Translations under genes and position numbers: made by a program
Notes under the pieces: model-generated
The model's database searches: none
What the model saw: only the letters and a program-made list of their open reading frames with translations
Told to the model about the DNA's origin: nothing
Assembly (NCBI GenBank): GCA_900188465.1
Contig: FZPE01000002.1
Coordinates: 191,489-255,488, forward strand
Length of the DNA stretch: 64,000 bases
From: Micrococcales bacterium KH10
Lineage (GTDB): Bacteria; Actinomycetota; Actinomycetes; Actinomycetales; Cellulomonadaceae
Direction of reading: 5' to 3'
In this document: piece after piece, positions 19,053-28,100 of the stretch
Layout of the letters: the number at the start of each line of letters is the position of its first letter
How positions within the stretch are numbered: position 1 is the stretch's first letter

Positions 19053-19149
19053 GCCCGCTGTACAGCCTGTTGCTGCAGAAAAACTTCCGTGTCGCCGGGA
19101 AACAAACCGTCGACACGGAAGAAAACCTGCGGCAACAGGCTAAGCGGGC
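19053..19149. repeat. Long palindromic element (family 1, copy A), likely bidirectional terminator
   Basis: GCCCGCT at 19053-19059 pairs with AGCGGGC at 19143-19149. Inside, GCCTGTTGCTGCAG and the arm ending in CTTCCGTGTCG pair with CGACACGGAAG and CTGCGGCAACAGGC around a short loop. It sits between two converging operons, where a bidirectional terminator is expected. The core (19069-19135) resembles a second palindrome at 62988-63055; both share AAACAAACCGTCGACA in the loop and inner stem while the stem bases differ in a paired way. Confidence 0.8.
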
Positions 19150-19160
19150 ACGCGAGACAC

Positions 19161-19595
19161 CTACAGGAAGGTCATGGCGAGCGCAGTCAGCGTGATCGAA
19201 GCGCATGCCGTGAGCACAATGACCACCCACATCGGCCAGTGATTGCACTTGACCTCCTGACGCACCACGACCGGCTGCGGAGCAGGCGGCTCCGGCGCTG
19301 GCGGCGGAGTGGGCAACTGCATCAGCCCACCGCACCGCAGACAGGTGTGCGCCGCCGGGTCGTTGAGCTCCCTACAGTTTGGGCAGGCCACCGGCGCAAG
19401 ATCACGGGTACCGCCAATGCCAGGGGCTCGTCGCGTCGTATCCGAATCAGCGAGCGAGATGGCGCTCGTCACTTGCCCTTTGGCCCAGAACAACGGGTAA
19501 TCACAGACCGCACAGAAGTCGGTAGCCGCACGGCTGCCCGCCGAAGTCGTCGCACGTGTGCCACATTCAGGGCACACGAGTTCAACCACGCTCAT
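19161..19595 (-). CDS. Double zinc-ribbon, C-terminally membrane-anchored protein
   Basis: 144 residues, ATG at 19595 overlapping the stop of the upstream tail gene. Two CxxC pairs make one ribbon (Cys8/11 and Cys28/31) and two more make a second (Cys71/74 and Cys85/88). A proline-rich linker (PTPPPAPEPPAPQP) leads to one hydrophobic helix at ~120-142, placing the ribbons in the cytoplasm if it is a tail-anchored protein. It is the last gene of the structural operon, so it should be co-expressed with the particle. I do not recognise a named family. A cytoplasmic adaptor that touches the particle and the membrane would fit the layout, but there is no direct evidence. Confidence 0.75.
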   Translation of the reverse strand: MSVVELVCPECGTRATTSAGSRAATDFCAVCDYPLFWAKGQVTSAISLADSDTTRRAPGIGGTRDLAPVACPNCRELNDPAAHTCLRCGGLMQLPTPPPAPEPPAPQPVVVRQEVKCNHWPMWVVIVLTACASITLTALAMTFL

Positions 19596-20290
19596 GATTC
19601 GTCTTCCGTCCTCACACTAGGCTCCGGGGCGAGAGGCTGCTGCGCCGCCCCATCTCGAATGCTGATCCGCTGCGGCACAGCCGACTGTCCAACAGGAGCG
19701 TCAGTGCCGCCATCCAGGTCAACACCGCCGGCATTCTCACCGCCTGGCGTCGCCCAGACTCGCTCATCGGCGATCCACAGCTCAACGTGCAGATGCGCCG
19801 GGATCTCGTCCCGAACCAAGTCGATCAACGACGTCGGCCGCAGATTCCCCGCATTCGGGACTTTGATCCGGACCCAGCCCTGATCGAGCGGTGCCCGGCC
19901 CAGCCGGAAAACCCCGCCGGACTCCTCAATGGTCGCTTCCGCACCGGTGAAGGCCTCGACCATGATACGCAAACCCGTCAGCGTGCCACGCACCCGCACC
20001 GCTCGCGCCGTCGCGCGCACCAGGGCTCGCAACTCTGCATCTGGCAGCGCCGCGTCGATGCCGGGCGTGCCGATCCATTGCGACATGTACCGCACCATCG
20101 TGGCAGGGGCGACCTGCACATCGGCCAGGTTCTCAATAGCATCCGCATGCTCTAGCAGGGTGTCGGCTTCAGCCTGGAACAGCGAGACAAAACGGATGAA
20201 GAAGTCCTCACTGAGCATCCCGGCCGGTAGCTGACGGATCAGCCAGTCCTGCGGTCTACTCGCGGGAGTTCGGGCCGTCAGCACGCTCAT
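19592..20290 (-). CDS. Phage tail protein I-like baseplate wedge (Afp12-like)
   Basis: 232 residues, ATG at 20290. The first 170 residues show the tail-protein-I/Afp12 pattern: SWLIRQLPAGMLSEDFF-like N-terminus (here DWLIRQLPAGMLSEDFFIRF), LFQAEADTLLEHADAIENL, a membrane-free YMSQWIG segment and TLTGLRIMVEAFTGAEATI. The C-terminal ~60 residues are a disordered Gly/Asp/Pro-rich tail. In Afp/PVC this protein joins the baseplate-J protein in the wedge ring. It overlaps both neighbours by 4 bases, as expected for stoichiometric baseplate parts. Confidence 0.85.
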   Translation of the reverse strand: MSVLTARTPASRPQDWLIRQLPAGMLSEDFFIRFVSLFQAEADTLLEHADAIENLADVQVAPATMVRYMSQWIGTPGIDAALPDAELRALVRATARAVRVRGTLTGLRIMVEAFTGAEATIEESGGVFRLGRAPLDQGWVRIKVPNAGNLRPTSLIDLVRDEIPAHLHVELWIADERVWATPGGENAGGVDLDGGTDAPVGQSAVPQRISIRDGAAQQPLAPEPSVRTEDES

Positions 20291-22236
20291 GACACCACGA
20301 CCCGTGAATCAGCCTCAAGGAAAAGCGACCGGTCAGCCAACGCCAGGGAGTCTCGTCCCTCCCCGACACGCTCGCGCGTGCGCAGGTCGTATTCAAACAA
20401 CTGCAACTCGTCGACGGCCAGCACACCATCAACCGCCTCGATGACCTGCGCCAGAGCGACGGAGGTCAGCGTCCCACCGAAGTCCCACCCATCGCGGTCG
20501 ATGCCGCCGCGCAGAGGGTGAACAAACGTCGCGATAGCTTCGAGCACTCGCTGGCGCACCACTTCAGACGGACGCCCCGGCAAGGCCCTGACCAACACGG
20601 CCACGCTGACACCCTGGTAGTACGGGGTCCCCACCTCAACAGCCACGCCCACCGGGCGCGCCTTATCGAGTTCACCGGCAACAGTCGTCCACAGGTCCTT
20701 GCCCAGTGCGAAATCGTCGATGCGATGCTGGCCCACTTCGCCGCGCACTTGAGGCACCACCAACACGACGACGGCGCCATGTCCCGAATCGGTGATCGGC
20801 AGGCAGCGCGCCCGCGCGACCTGGGTCGTGGCCTGCAAGGCGATCTGTTCATAGTCCCGGGCAGTGACCGCTCGTCCCGTCGTGCGCAATGCCAACGGTC
20901 CACGTGCCTTCGTCTCCTGCGCGGTCTCCCCGTCCACCCCGCCGGTAGCAGGCCCCGCATTCGACACGGACGCGACGAACGGCACGGACGAGCGCAAAGT
21001 CGTCAGAGTACGAGCTCCCACATTCCCCGCAGCGCCACCGGCCAGCCGGTATCCCGTGACACGGATTTGCGCGCCGTCACTAGGCACCGCCCCGTACTGC
21101 ACCCGGGTTCCGTCGGCCTGTCTGATCAGCGGCCCGAAACTGATCTCACCGGTCGTGGAGTTCCACACCACGTGACGGTCTTGCGGACCGGACTGGGCGA
21201 AGTCACGCACCTCCTGCCACACGTGCTCTCCGGTGTGATCGCTGACGATGACCTGTTCGGCTTCGTCGCGCGGCGCGACCGGTGCTTGGCTCACGGTGAA
21301 GCGCTGTCCGGGCACGCCAGTGGATCGTCCGATATTCTCGCCAGGCAGACGTTGCGAATGCTCCGCCGGAACGGTGATGGCCACCGCCGCAACCGCGACT
21401 GTAGCGATCTTCGGAGACTGCTGGTAGGTCGGTTCACCGTCCGTGACCGGCAGCAGCCGCACCCGCAGCCAGTGGGCGGAGGTGCCGTCCAGCACCAAAG
21501 ATTCATGCCGTTCAGGAATGGTCAGCACCATGGTGCCGTCCTTGTTGAGGCCTCCGGTCGTATCCGAGGTCACCGTGGCTGGAATCCAGGCAGTTCCACT
21601 CCATACCTCCCACGCCAGCGGCGGGTTGGCGGGGTCGATACCGACACCCTGCGCGAAGGCGCTGATGTCGAGTTGCACGCCCAGACCGGCCAGCGACTGT
21701 TCCATGCCCAGATACATCACATCGCCCGCACGCACCGGCGAGGACGAAAAGCACGTCACCATCGAACCCGGCACAGTCAGGTCTTCCCAAACATCCGTGG
21801 TGCGCGAACCATCAACATGGCCGGTGCGAGCCGCGCTAAGACGCGGCGGCCGGACAATACCGGGACGCTTCGTGGCGAAGACAACCACTTCCTCGTCCGC
21901 GCCGGGCACCGTGGAGACCTGGGTGCCCTCCGGCACCACGATTTCCTGTTCGGCAGGGGCCGAGAGCCAGAAGGTCACATCCGTTTGAGCCACCGTAGGC
22001 GCGAATGGTTCGATTCCCACCAGGTTGAGGAACTCGGTGTAGAGCTTGTCAGGCACCTGATTGACCCGATACAAGACCATCTCCGCCATCCACGCGAAAA
22101 GTTCGATCAGAGCAACCCCGGGATCGGCCACATTGTGGTTGGTCCACTCCGGGGTGAAACGCGGGATCATGCGTTTCATCTCATCGACGATGTCCTGGAA
22201 ACGTCTGTCATCCAGGTTCGGTGGCTGGAGCGCCAT
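20287..22236 (-). CDS. Baseplate assembly protein J-like (Afp11-like)
   Basis: 649 residues from the ATG at 22236, whose A is shared with the TGA of the gp25 gene; a longer upstream frame is a shadow of gp25. The N-terminus (PPNLDDRRFQDIVDEMKRM, GVALIELFAWMAEMVLYRVN, LYTEFLNLVGI) is typical of eCIS putative baseplate proteins, and the C-terminal half has the baseplate-J pattern (GAAGNVGARTLTTL, ETKARGPLALRTTGRAVTARD, RARCLPITDSGHGAVVVLV). The protein forms the outer baseplate wedge around the spike hub. No truncation is seen and the length is normal for eCIS. Confidence 0.9.
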   Translation of the reverse strand: MALQPPNLDDRRFQDIVDEMKRMIPRFTPEWTNHNVADPGVALIELFAWMAEMVLYRVNQVPDKLYTEFLNLVGIEPFAPTVAQTDVTFWLSAPAEQEIVVPEGTQVSTVPGADEEVVVFATKRPGIVRPPRLSAARTGHVDGSRTTDVWEDLTVPGSMVTCFSSSPVRAGDVMYLGMEQSLAGLGVQLDISAFAQGVGIDPANPPLAWEVWSGTAWIPATVTSDTTGGLNKDGTMVLTIPERHESLVLDGTSAHWLRVRLLPVTDGEPTYQQSPKIATVAVAAVAITVPAEHSQRLPGENIGRSTGVPGQRFTVSQAPVAPRDEAEQVIVSDHTGEHVWQEVRDFAQSGPQDRHVVWNSTTGEISFGPLIRQADGTRVQYGAVPSDGAQIRVTGYRLAGGAAGNVGARTLTTLRSSVPFVASVSNAGPATGGVDGETAQETKARGPLALRTTGRAVTARDYEQIALQATTQVARARCLPITDSGHGAVVVLVVPQVRGEVGQHRIDDFALGKDLWTTVAGELDKARPVGVAVEVGTPYYQGVSVAVLVRALPGRPSEVVRQRVLEAIATFVHPLRGGIDRDGWDFGGTLTSVALAQVIEAVDGVLAVDELQLFEYDLRTRERVGEGRDSLALADRSLFLEADSRVVVS

Positions 22237-22661
22237 CAGTCTTCCTCTCGCGGAATCACATAGAAGGGATACACCAAATTGCGCCGGTCGTTGGTGGCGC
22301 GCACCCGATATCGGATGGCGATGTTCACCGTGCCGGTGTCCTGATCGTCCTGGGCCGGTTCGACCTGTTCGACTTCGATTCGCGGCTCCCATTGCGCTAA
22401 CGCCTCACGTACGGCTTGCGCGATCAGACCGAGCAGATTCGCTGTGATCGGTTCGAAGACCAGATCCCAGATACGGCAGCCGAACTGCGGTCGCATCAGC
22501 CGTTCACCGGGCGCAGTCATGAGCACCACGCGAATGGCGTCATCAAGGCCTTCTCGCTCATTGGTCATGGCGATCGAACCGGTGTGGTCAACGGTCATCG
22601 GCCAGGCAAAACCGGTTCCGACAAAATTCGCGGCGGGGTTCTCGTGGGGTTGCAGGCTCAT
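22236..22661 (-). CDS. gp25/gpW-like baseplate protein (Afp9-like)
   Basis: 141 residues, ATG at 22661. The core pattern GFAWPMTVDHTGSIAMTNER, EGLDDAIRVVLMTAPGERLM, RPQFGCRIWDLVFEPI and YRVRATNDRRNLVYPFYV matches the gp25-like (GPW) family. In T4, P2 and eCIS this small protein links the sheath initiator to the wedge and starts sheath polymerisation. It is tightly packed between the spike and baseplate-J genes with 1-base stop/start overlaps on both sides. Confidence 0.93.
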   Translation of the reverse strand: MSLQPHENPAANFVGTGFAWPMTVDHTGSIAMTNEREGLDDAIRVVLMTAPGERLMRPQFGCRIWDLVFEPITANLLGLIAQAVREALAQWEPRIEVEQVEPAQDDQDTGTVNIAIRYRVRATNDRRNLVYPFYVIPREED

Positions 22662-24457
22662 CAGTTGATGTTCACCACCGCTCCCTTGACGACGGTCGGG
22701 CCGCTGCTTTCGATGTTGGTCGCTGAACTCTTGACCTTCGCCGCCCCGTTCGCACTCAGCTCTGCACTGCTTGATGCCGCGATTTTGACTGTGGTTCCCG
22801 AAATATCGACAGAGTTCTTCGCTTTGAGGATGATGTCGTTTCCCTCCAGAGTGATCTTGCCCTTTCCGTCGAGCACGATCTTCGCCGCTCCGGCACTCAC
22901 CTCGATCGGCACACCGTCCGGCACCACGAACTCGGAAGCGTCCTCACCGAGTCGGAGTCGGTGCTTCTCGCCTTTGAGGGAGATGCGCACATGGTGTTTC
23001 TTGCCCTGCGGGTCGGCGCGCATCTCAAATCGGTCGCCGTTGCGGGTCACCAGAGACTGGATCACAACCGCACCGGAAGAGTCGACCAACTCTTCGGGCA
23101 GATCCGGCAGATCCCTATCCGAATAGACGGAACCGATCACCAGTGGACGGCGCAGGTCGCCGTCGGCGAAACCGATCACCACCTGGTCGTTGACGTCGGG
23201 AAGCATCGTAAAGCCACGGCCCTTGCCCGCACCCTGTTGCACGACCGTGGCCCAGTGCGAGGCAACTGACCCGTCCAGGGCCACGAACTTCACCCTGACG
23301 GCGCCTGCGGGCTTGCCTTCTTTACCATTGCCCACTTCGGTGACGACTGCCACCGTCAATCGGTCGAAGCGGGTCTGCACCCTCGACGGCGTCGGCTGTG
23401 ACCACGGGTCGGTCAGGTTCGGAGCGTCCCGATCACCGGCGATGAACTCGGTCCACGCCCCGCCGCGACCGAAGTGGTGTTCGACTTCGCGCACGTAGTA
23501 CTTGCCGCGCAGATCGCCGGCGTTGGTCACCGTCAGGGTTCCACCGGGGACGAGTGCTCCCAGTACGATGGCACGGCCGCGCGCCACCACTCGTCCTCCT
23601 GTCCCCGCAGCCGCCGCCGCCACCCGTGCGGCTTCTTCCTGATCCGCGACCAAGGCGTGACCGAGCACGTATTTACCGGGCTTCTTCACTCGTGCGGAAC
23701 TGACGAAGGGGGATGTCGCACGCTGCTCCGCAGCTTTGGCCTCTGCCTTGACTTCTTGCGCCTTGCGGTGATCCCAGCTGTGCACGGCAACGTCGCGCAC
23801 CGCCGCGACTGAGTCGCGCACCTGGAAGTTGAGCAGTTCCGCGCCCAGTTCGGCGGATACCTCGGTGGATTCGGGAGCGTTCGCCGTACTGGCGGGCCAC
23901 AGTGCGAGGTTGTCGCCGGTCACCGTCCAGTGCCATCCTGCGAGCGCCGCGATCTCCTGGACGATCGCTAGCGGAGTGCGGGCATGCAGCGACCATTCCC
24001 GTACCTCGTCGGTCGGCGCGTTCAACCGCATGCCGTGTGCCGAGGCGATTTTCGCCAGCACATCGCGCTGGGTGGCGTTGAGGGTCGTCACTGTCATGGA
24101 TGAGGCCGCCAGCTTCGCAGCAGCATCGTGGATGGTTACTGCGAAGTGTTGCCCGCCGGTGTCAACATCGGCTTCACGGGCCACGACCTCTCCGGTCAGT
24201 AGCGTGACGTCCCGGTTGGTCGCGTGGTTGCTTGAGACGATTTCAACCGTGGTACCGAAGGCGAATAATCCACCCTGGTTGCCGATCTTTGCCAGGCCTT
24301 CATCGCGGAACCTAAGTACTGCACGACCGATAGAGCACAGTCCGCGCTGGACGCGCACGTCGACCAGGTCGTGCTGCCATGCCGCTGACAGCGGCGTCCC
24401 GTCAACCTTGATTTTCACGTCGATCAGGTTGGGTCCGCCGCGTGGTGCCGGGCTCAT
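22661..24457 (-). CDS. VgrG-like spike protein (Afp8-like)
   Basis: 598 residues from the ATG at 24457 (ATGA overlap with the LysM gene). Residues ~10-370 are the gpD/gp27-like hub (VDGTPLSAAWQHDLVDVRVQ, HARTPLAIVQEIAALAGWHW). Residues ~375-470 contain the gp5-like OB fold (AVRVKFVALDGSVASHWATV, PDVNDQVVIGFADGDLRRPL). The end is a short beta-helical needle with repeating short strands (GKGKITLEGNDIILKAKNSV). It trimerises into the spike that the PAAR-like protein (1173-1565) tips. No extra C-terminal enzymatic domain is present. Confidence 0.92.
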   Translation of the reverse strand: MSPAPRGGPNLIDVKIKVDGTPLSAAWQHDLVDVRVQRGLCSIGRAVLRFRDEGLAKIGNQGGLFAFGTTVEIVSSNHATNRDVTLLTGEVVAREADVDTGGQHFAVTIHDAAAKLAASSMTVTTLNATQRDVLAKIASAHGMRLNAPTDEVREWSLHARTPLAIVQEIAALAGWHWTVTGDNLALWPASTANAPESTEVSAELGAELLNFQVRDSVAAVRDVAVHSWDHRKAQEVKAEAKAAEQRATSPFVSSARVKKPGKYVLGHALVADQEEAARVAAAAAGTGGRVVARGRAIVLGALVPGGTLTVTNAGDLRGKYYVREVEHHFGRGGAWTEFIAGDRDAPNLTDPWSQPTPSRVQTRFDRLTVAVVTEVGNGKEGKPAGAVRVKFVALDGSVASHWATVVQQGAGKGRGFTMLPDVNDQVVIGFADGDLRRPLVIGSVYSDRDLPDLPEELVDSSGAVVIQSLVTRNGDRFEMRADPQGKKHHVRISLKGEKHRLRLGEDASEFVVPDGVPIEVSAGAAKIVLDGKGKITLEGNDIILKAKNSVDISGTTVKIAASSSAELSANGAAKVKSSATNIESSGPTVVKGAVVNIN

Positions 24458-25107
24458 TGTTCTAGCCTCGGTACCGACAGCAGGGTTCCGGGTCGCACCG
24501 CGAGCGGATCGCTGAGCCCGTTGGCGTTGGCCAAGGCCCGCCACCGCGTCGCGTCGCCGTAGTAGCGTGCGGCGATCCGGTCGAGTGTCTCACCCGATTG
24601 CACTCGGTGGGTACGTTGTGGTTCTGGGGTGCCGCTGGTGGGGTTCTGCGGGCCGAAAGCGTCGGATGGTTCGTATTGGCGCAGTTGCAGTTTCATCATG
24701 GCGCGCAGCGGCACACCGGTCGCTGAGAAGTAGGTGAAGGTCAACTCCAGTTCACTGACCACGGCCTTGAACGCATGCAGATCACCCCAGTGGAACGTGA
24801 CGTAGGGCGGGCGAACCTGATGGCGGGTCTCGTCGGAGCCGGGAATGGATGGATCGACGTCCATCAGCGCCAGGATCTTCCCGGTGTGTTTGGTCACCGG
24901 TGAGCCGTCCGAGGTGGTGTCGAAGAACAGGTCGAGCGCCATCACACCTGATGAGGCACCGACATAGCGCAACTTCGGCACTCCGGTTCCCGGTAGCGAA
25001 TCGCCCTGCCAACTGTTGGCCCGCGAAATGCGCAGTTGTGCCGGGTTGAACAGACAAGGGATGCGGTCGCCACCCTCGATTTCGAGAAAAGCCTTTTCGG
25101 TAGCCAT
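24454..25107 (-). CDS. LysM-containing hub protein (Afp7-like)
   Basis: 217 residues from the ATG at 25107 (MATEKAFLEIEGG). The N-terminal ~150 residues are the eCIS hub domain (IPCLFNPAQLRISRANSW, MALDLFFDTT, VTFHWGDLHAFKAVVSELEL, YFSATGVPLRAMMKLQLRQY). The C-terminal ~50 residues are a LysM domain (THRVQSGETLDRIAARYYGD). In Afp/PVC this protein bridges the tube and the spike, and its LysM is thought to be structural or to contact cell-wall sugars. The gene starts 3 bases after the stop of the 1009-residue gene. Confidence 0.9.
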   Translation of the reverse strand: MATEKAFLEIEGGDRIPCLFNPAQLRISRANSWQGDSLPGTGVPKLRYVGASSGVMALDLFFDTTSDGSPVTKHTGKILALMDVDPSIPGSDETRHQVRPPYVTFHWGDLHAFKAVVSELELTFTYFSATGVPLRAMMKLQLRQYEPSDAFGPQNPTSGTPEPQRTHRVQSGETLDRIAARYYGDATRWRALANANGLSDPLAVRPGTLLSVPRLEQ

Positions 25108-25109
25108 AT

Positions 25110-28100
25110 CTAGAACACCCCCGGGTCGCTGCGCCAGGCGCGGCGCTCTGTTTCTGCCTGGATCCGTTCGTCGACGATGCGTCGGACGCGCGATTCGAGG
25201 ACGTCGTCCATATGTGCGTCCACCATGGGGCCGACATAACGCGACACCACGGCCATCAGCGAGGCAGCGTCTGCGCCATCGCCTGTCGGGCTGGCTGCTC
25301 CAGATCCGAAGGCTCCACCTGCCTGCGCCGCGAAGTTCTGCTGCATGGCATCCAGTTGCCCCGATAGTTCGTTCGGGCTCATGTTGCCTCCCAGGTTGTG
25401 GTCGGTGGGTCGGTTGGCGTTCCACCTACGCACAATGGGTGCGTACGGGTCGTGAACCGATGGGTTGCCGGTTGGACGAGCGTTCCCTCGCTGTCGATCC
25501 GCAGCTTGTGTCGTGGCTGCCGGTGACGATCCCGCAGTGGACCGACGGATCGGGCTAGAACTCGCAGCGCCCGGCGGGGTGGTTTGCGGACGTGCGGGAG
25601 GATCCTGCCTGATGATGGTGCGCGGCGGCGCCAACTGCCAGGGGGTGGGCACACTGATGTCATGCGATCCCGTCCGCGACGCACTGAGTCGACGCACGGG
25701 AGGATGCGCCACTGCACTGTTCGCAGCATTGGCGGATGCAGCGTCTGACCCACTGCGGGGTACCGGAGTGGCGGTGGCGGCGGAAGCCGGACTCGTCGCT
25801 GCACCGGCACCCGGGGCAGCGCTCGTTCCAAAGGCTCGATTCACTCCCGGAGCATCGCCGATACCGCTTGCCTGGCCTGCACGAGAGGGCTCAGCCAGAT
25901 GGCGCCGCAATACGGCACTTCGCCCTCGGCCCAGGTTTCCTTGGAAGGCACGCGTCACTGTTGCTTGATCGCCGATTGCGGCAGCAGGCAGACCGGAGGC
26001 GACGTTGCCGGCAGCATTGCGTAGCCGTAGCACCGGATCAGCCGCAGGTGGAGCGACATCGTCAAAGTCTGCTGGCGCGTTGATCGGACGCGCATTGGGC
26101 CTGCCCTGATGCCGCGCGCTGCTGCGCACCTCCGGTTGGGATAGGGCAGCAATAGCGCTCGCGTGCGGTTGGGCGGTTCGCGCTGCTACGGCTGCGAGTC
26201 CCGGGCTGACCGCACCGGGTACGACACTACGACGCACCGGGGCCTGTGGGTCGCTGAGCCAAGAGGTTCCACCATGGACCCACGAGGCGTCCAGGCCGGG
26301 TTCGGCATGGACGAGCGACGAGCGCTGCCCGGCTGATGCGACCAGTGGTTTCGCCTCGCCCTTGGTCGCATGGGACCGGTGGTGTCCACCGCCTGGCAAT
26401 CGCCCCGTACTGAAGCGACGCACCGTGGGATGTTGAGGTGGAACTGGCTTCGCTGCAGCCGCTGACGCGGACGCAGCCAAAACCGGCGGGGCGACAGATG
26501 TCGTCGAGGCTGAGGCTGCCAAGGCAGGTGCTGTCCGCTCTGATGAACTTGCATTCGTTGTAGCGGCACGACGCTGGCCGACGGGAGATGGCATGGTCGC
26601 AGTGGTCTCGTTGCGCACAGTGGCAACCGCAGCGGTCGCAGTCGCATTGTCGAGCGGTGGCGTCGGCACTTGCGTGGCAGCGTTGGACGTTGCACTGGAA
26701 CGCCGAATGGCTGCTGGTGTGGAACCTGCGACAGGCGCTGGAGTATGCACCGAATGCTCAGCCTGGGGCTTACTTCGCAGTGCCGCTGCCGGCGCATACC
26801 AGGGTGTGGCCGTAGCGGCGGCCGTTCTCGCCGTGTTCTGATGTGGTCGCGCGGTGGCCAATGGCAGCGGTGTGGGGGCTGAACCAGTGATCTCGACAGG
26901 CTGGATCAGCGAGTTCTCGCGCCCCGTGCCCTGAGCCTGTCGAAGGGCCGAAACCCGCTGGGTTGAGCTTGTCGAAACCGCCGCACTAGCTGATTGCTGC
27001 TCAACCGACTCAGGCCTCGACAGGTTCGACCGGTGGGTCGAACCGCTCGATCGACGGATAGGGGCATCCGAAGCGGTGGTGGCCTCTCGATGCCGCTGGG
27101 CTGAGTCCGCACTGTCCCCGGCCGGCTGATGGGTCGATTGTGCGGTGATTTCGACAGGCTCGATCAGCGAATTCTCGCGCCCCGTACCCTGAGCCGGTCG
27201 AAGGGCACCGTTCTGAGCCGGTCGAAGGGCACCGTTCTGAGCCGGTCGAAGGGTCGGAACCGCTGTACCAACTGATTGCTGCTCAACCGGCTCAGGTCTC
27301 GACGGGCTCGACCGGCGGATGGGGTCAGTCGACCGACGGATGGAGTCGCTCGACCGACGGGCAGGTGATTCCATGGTCGCGGCGGCGACGGCGCGGCCCG
27401 CCGCAATCTTGCGACGCAGCAGCCGTCCAGCTGGAGGCGCTGGTCGCGATGACGCCTTGGGTGCCGCTGAGCGCACACCCACAGCATCCACGGCTTGCGT
27501 CTGCAACGGCGCAACCGAGTTAGCAGGCGAGGGAGAACTCGTCGATAGATCTTGGGGAGCAGGAACGTCCGATGCCAAAGTACCGGACGTCGACGATGCT
27601 TGTCCGGCTCCCCGTGAGATCCCCTCGCTACTGTCCTTTCGCAGAACCCGACGTGGTGCGGTGTCAGCACCGGTCGTCAACTTGCCGACCGCAGCGACTT
27701 CGTGCGGCAACCGCATCGGAATGACCTTTGGAGCGGTCGTCACCCACGCGCCCTGCGGGCGGGCATCACTGGGAGCAGGCATCGGCGTCACCACACGCGG
27801 CAGACCGCGACGTGCATCCTGCGAGACCGCTGCCTCCTGGTCGGCGGCGCGCTCTTGCGCGAACACCGCCGACTCGCTCCACCACCGGGGGGGCTGAACC
27901 TGAGTTACACCTATCGCTGCACCAGTCGGCGCCTGCGCGACGGCCTGCCCGCTGGGACCAGCCAACATGCGGCGAACCATCACGGGCCTACCCATGCCAC
28001 CGACGAATCTGGTCGCAGCCAACGCCACTGATCCGATCAGCGGAGGACGAGATCGTCCCAACGGCGGACCCGGCCGACGCCAACGGCGCGCCACCGACTT

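Noticed and set aside
19017-19883. 288-codon + strand ORF after the giant protein
   Set aside because: It crosses the palindrome and is antisense to the zinc-ribbon and tail-I genes; the composition is Arg/Ser-rich shadow sequence.
20518-22263. Long + strand ORF (581 codons) opposite the baseplate-J gene
   Set aside because: It is an antisense shadow of the baseplate gene: His/Arg-rich with no recognisable domain.
27189-27260. CRISPR-like direct repeats
   Set aside because: The 24-base units are contiguous, lie in a coding frame and have no spacers.
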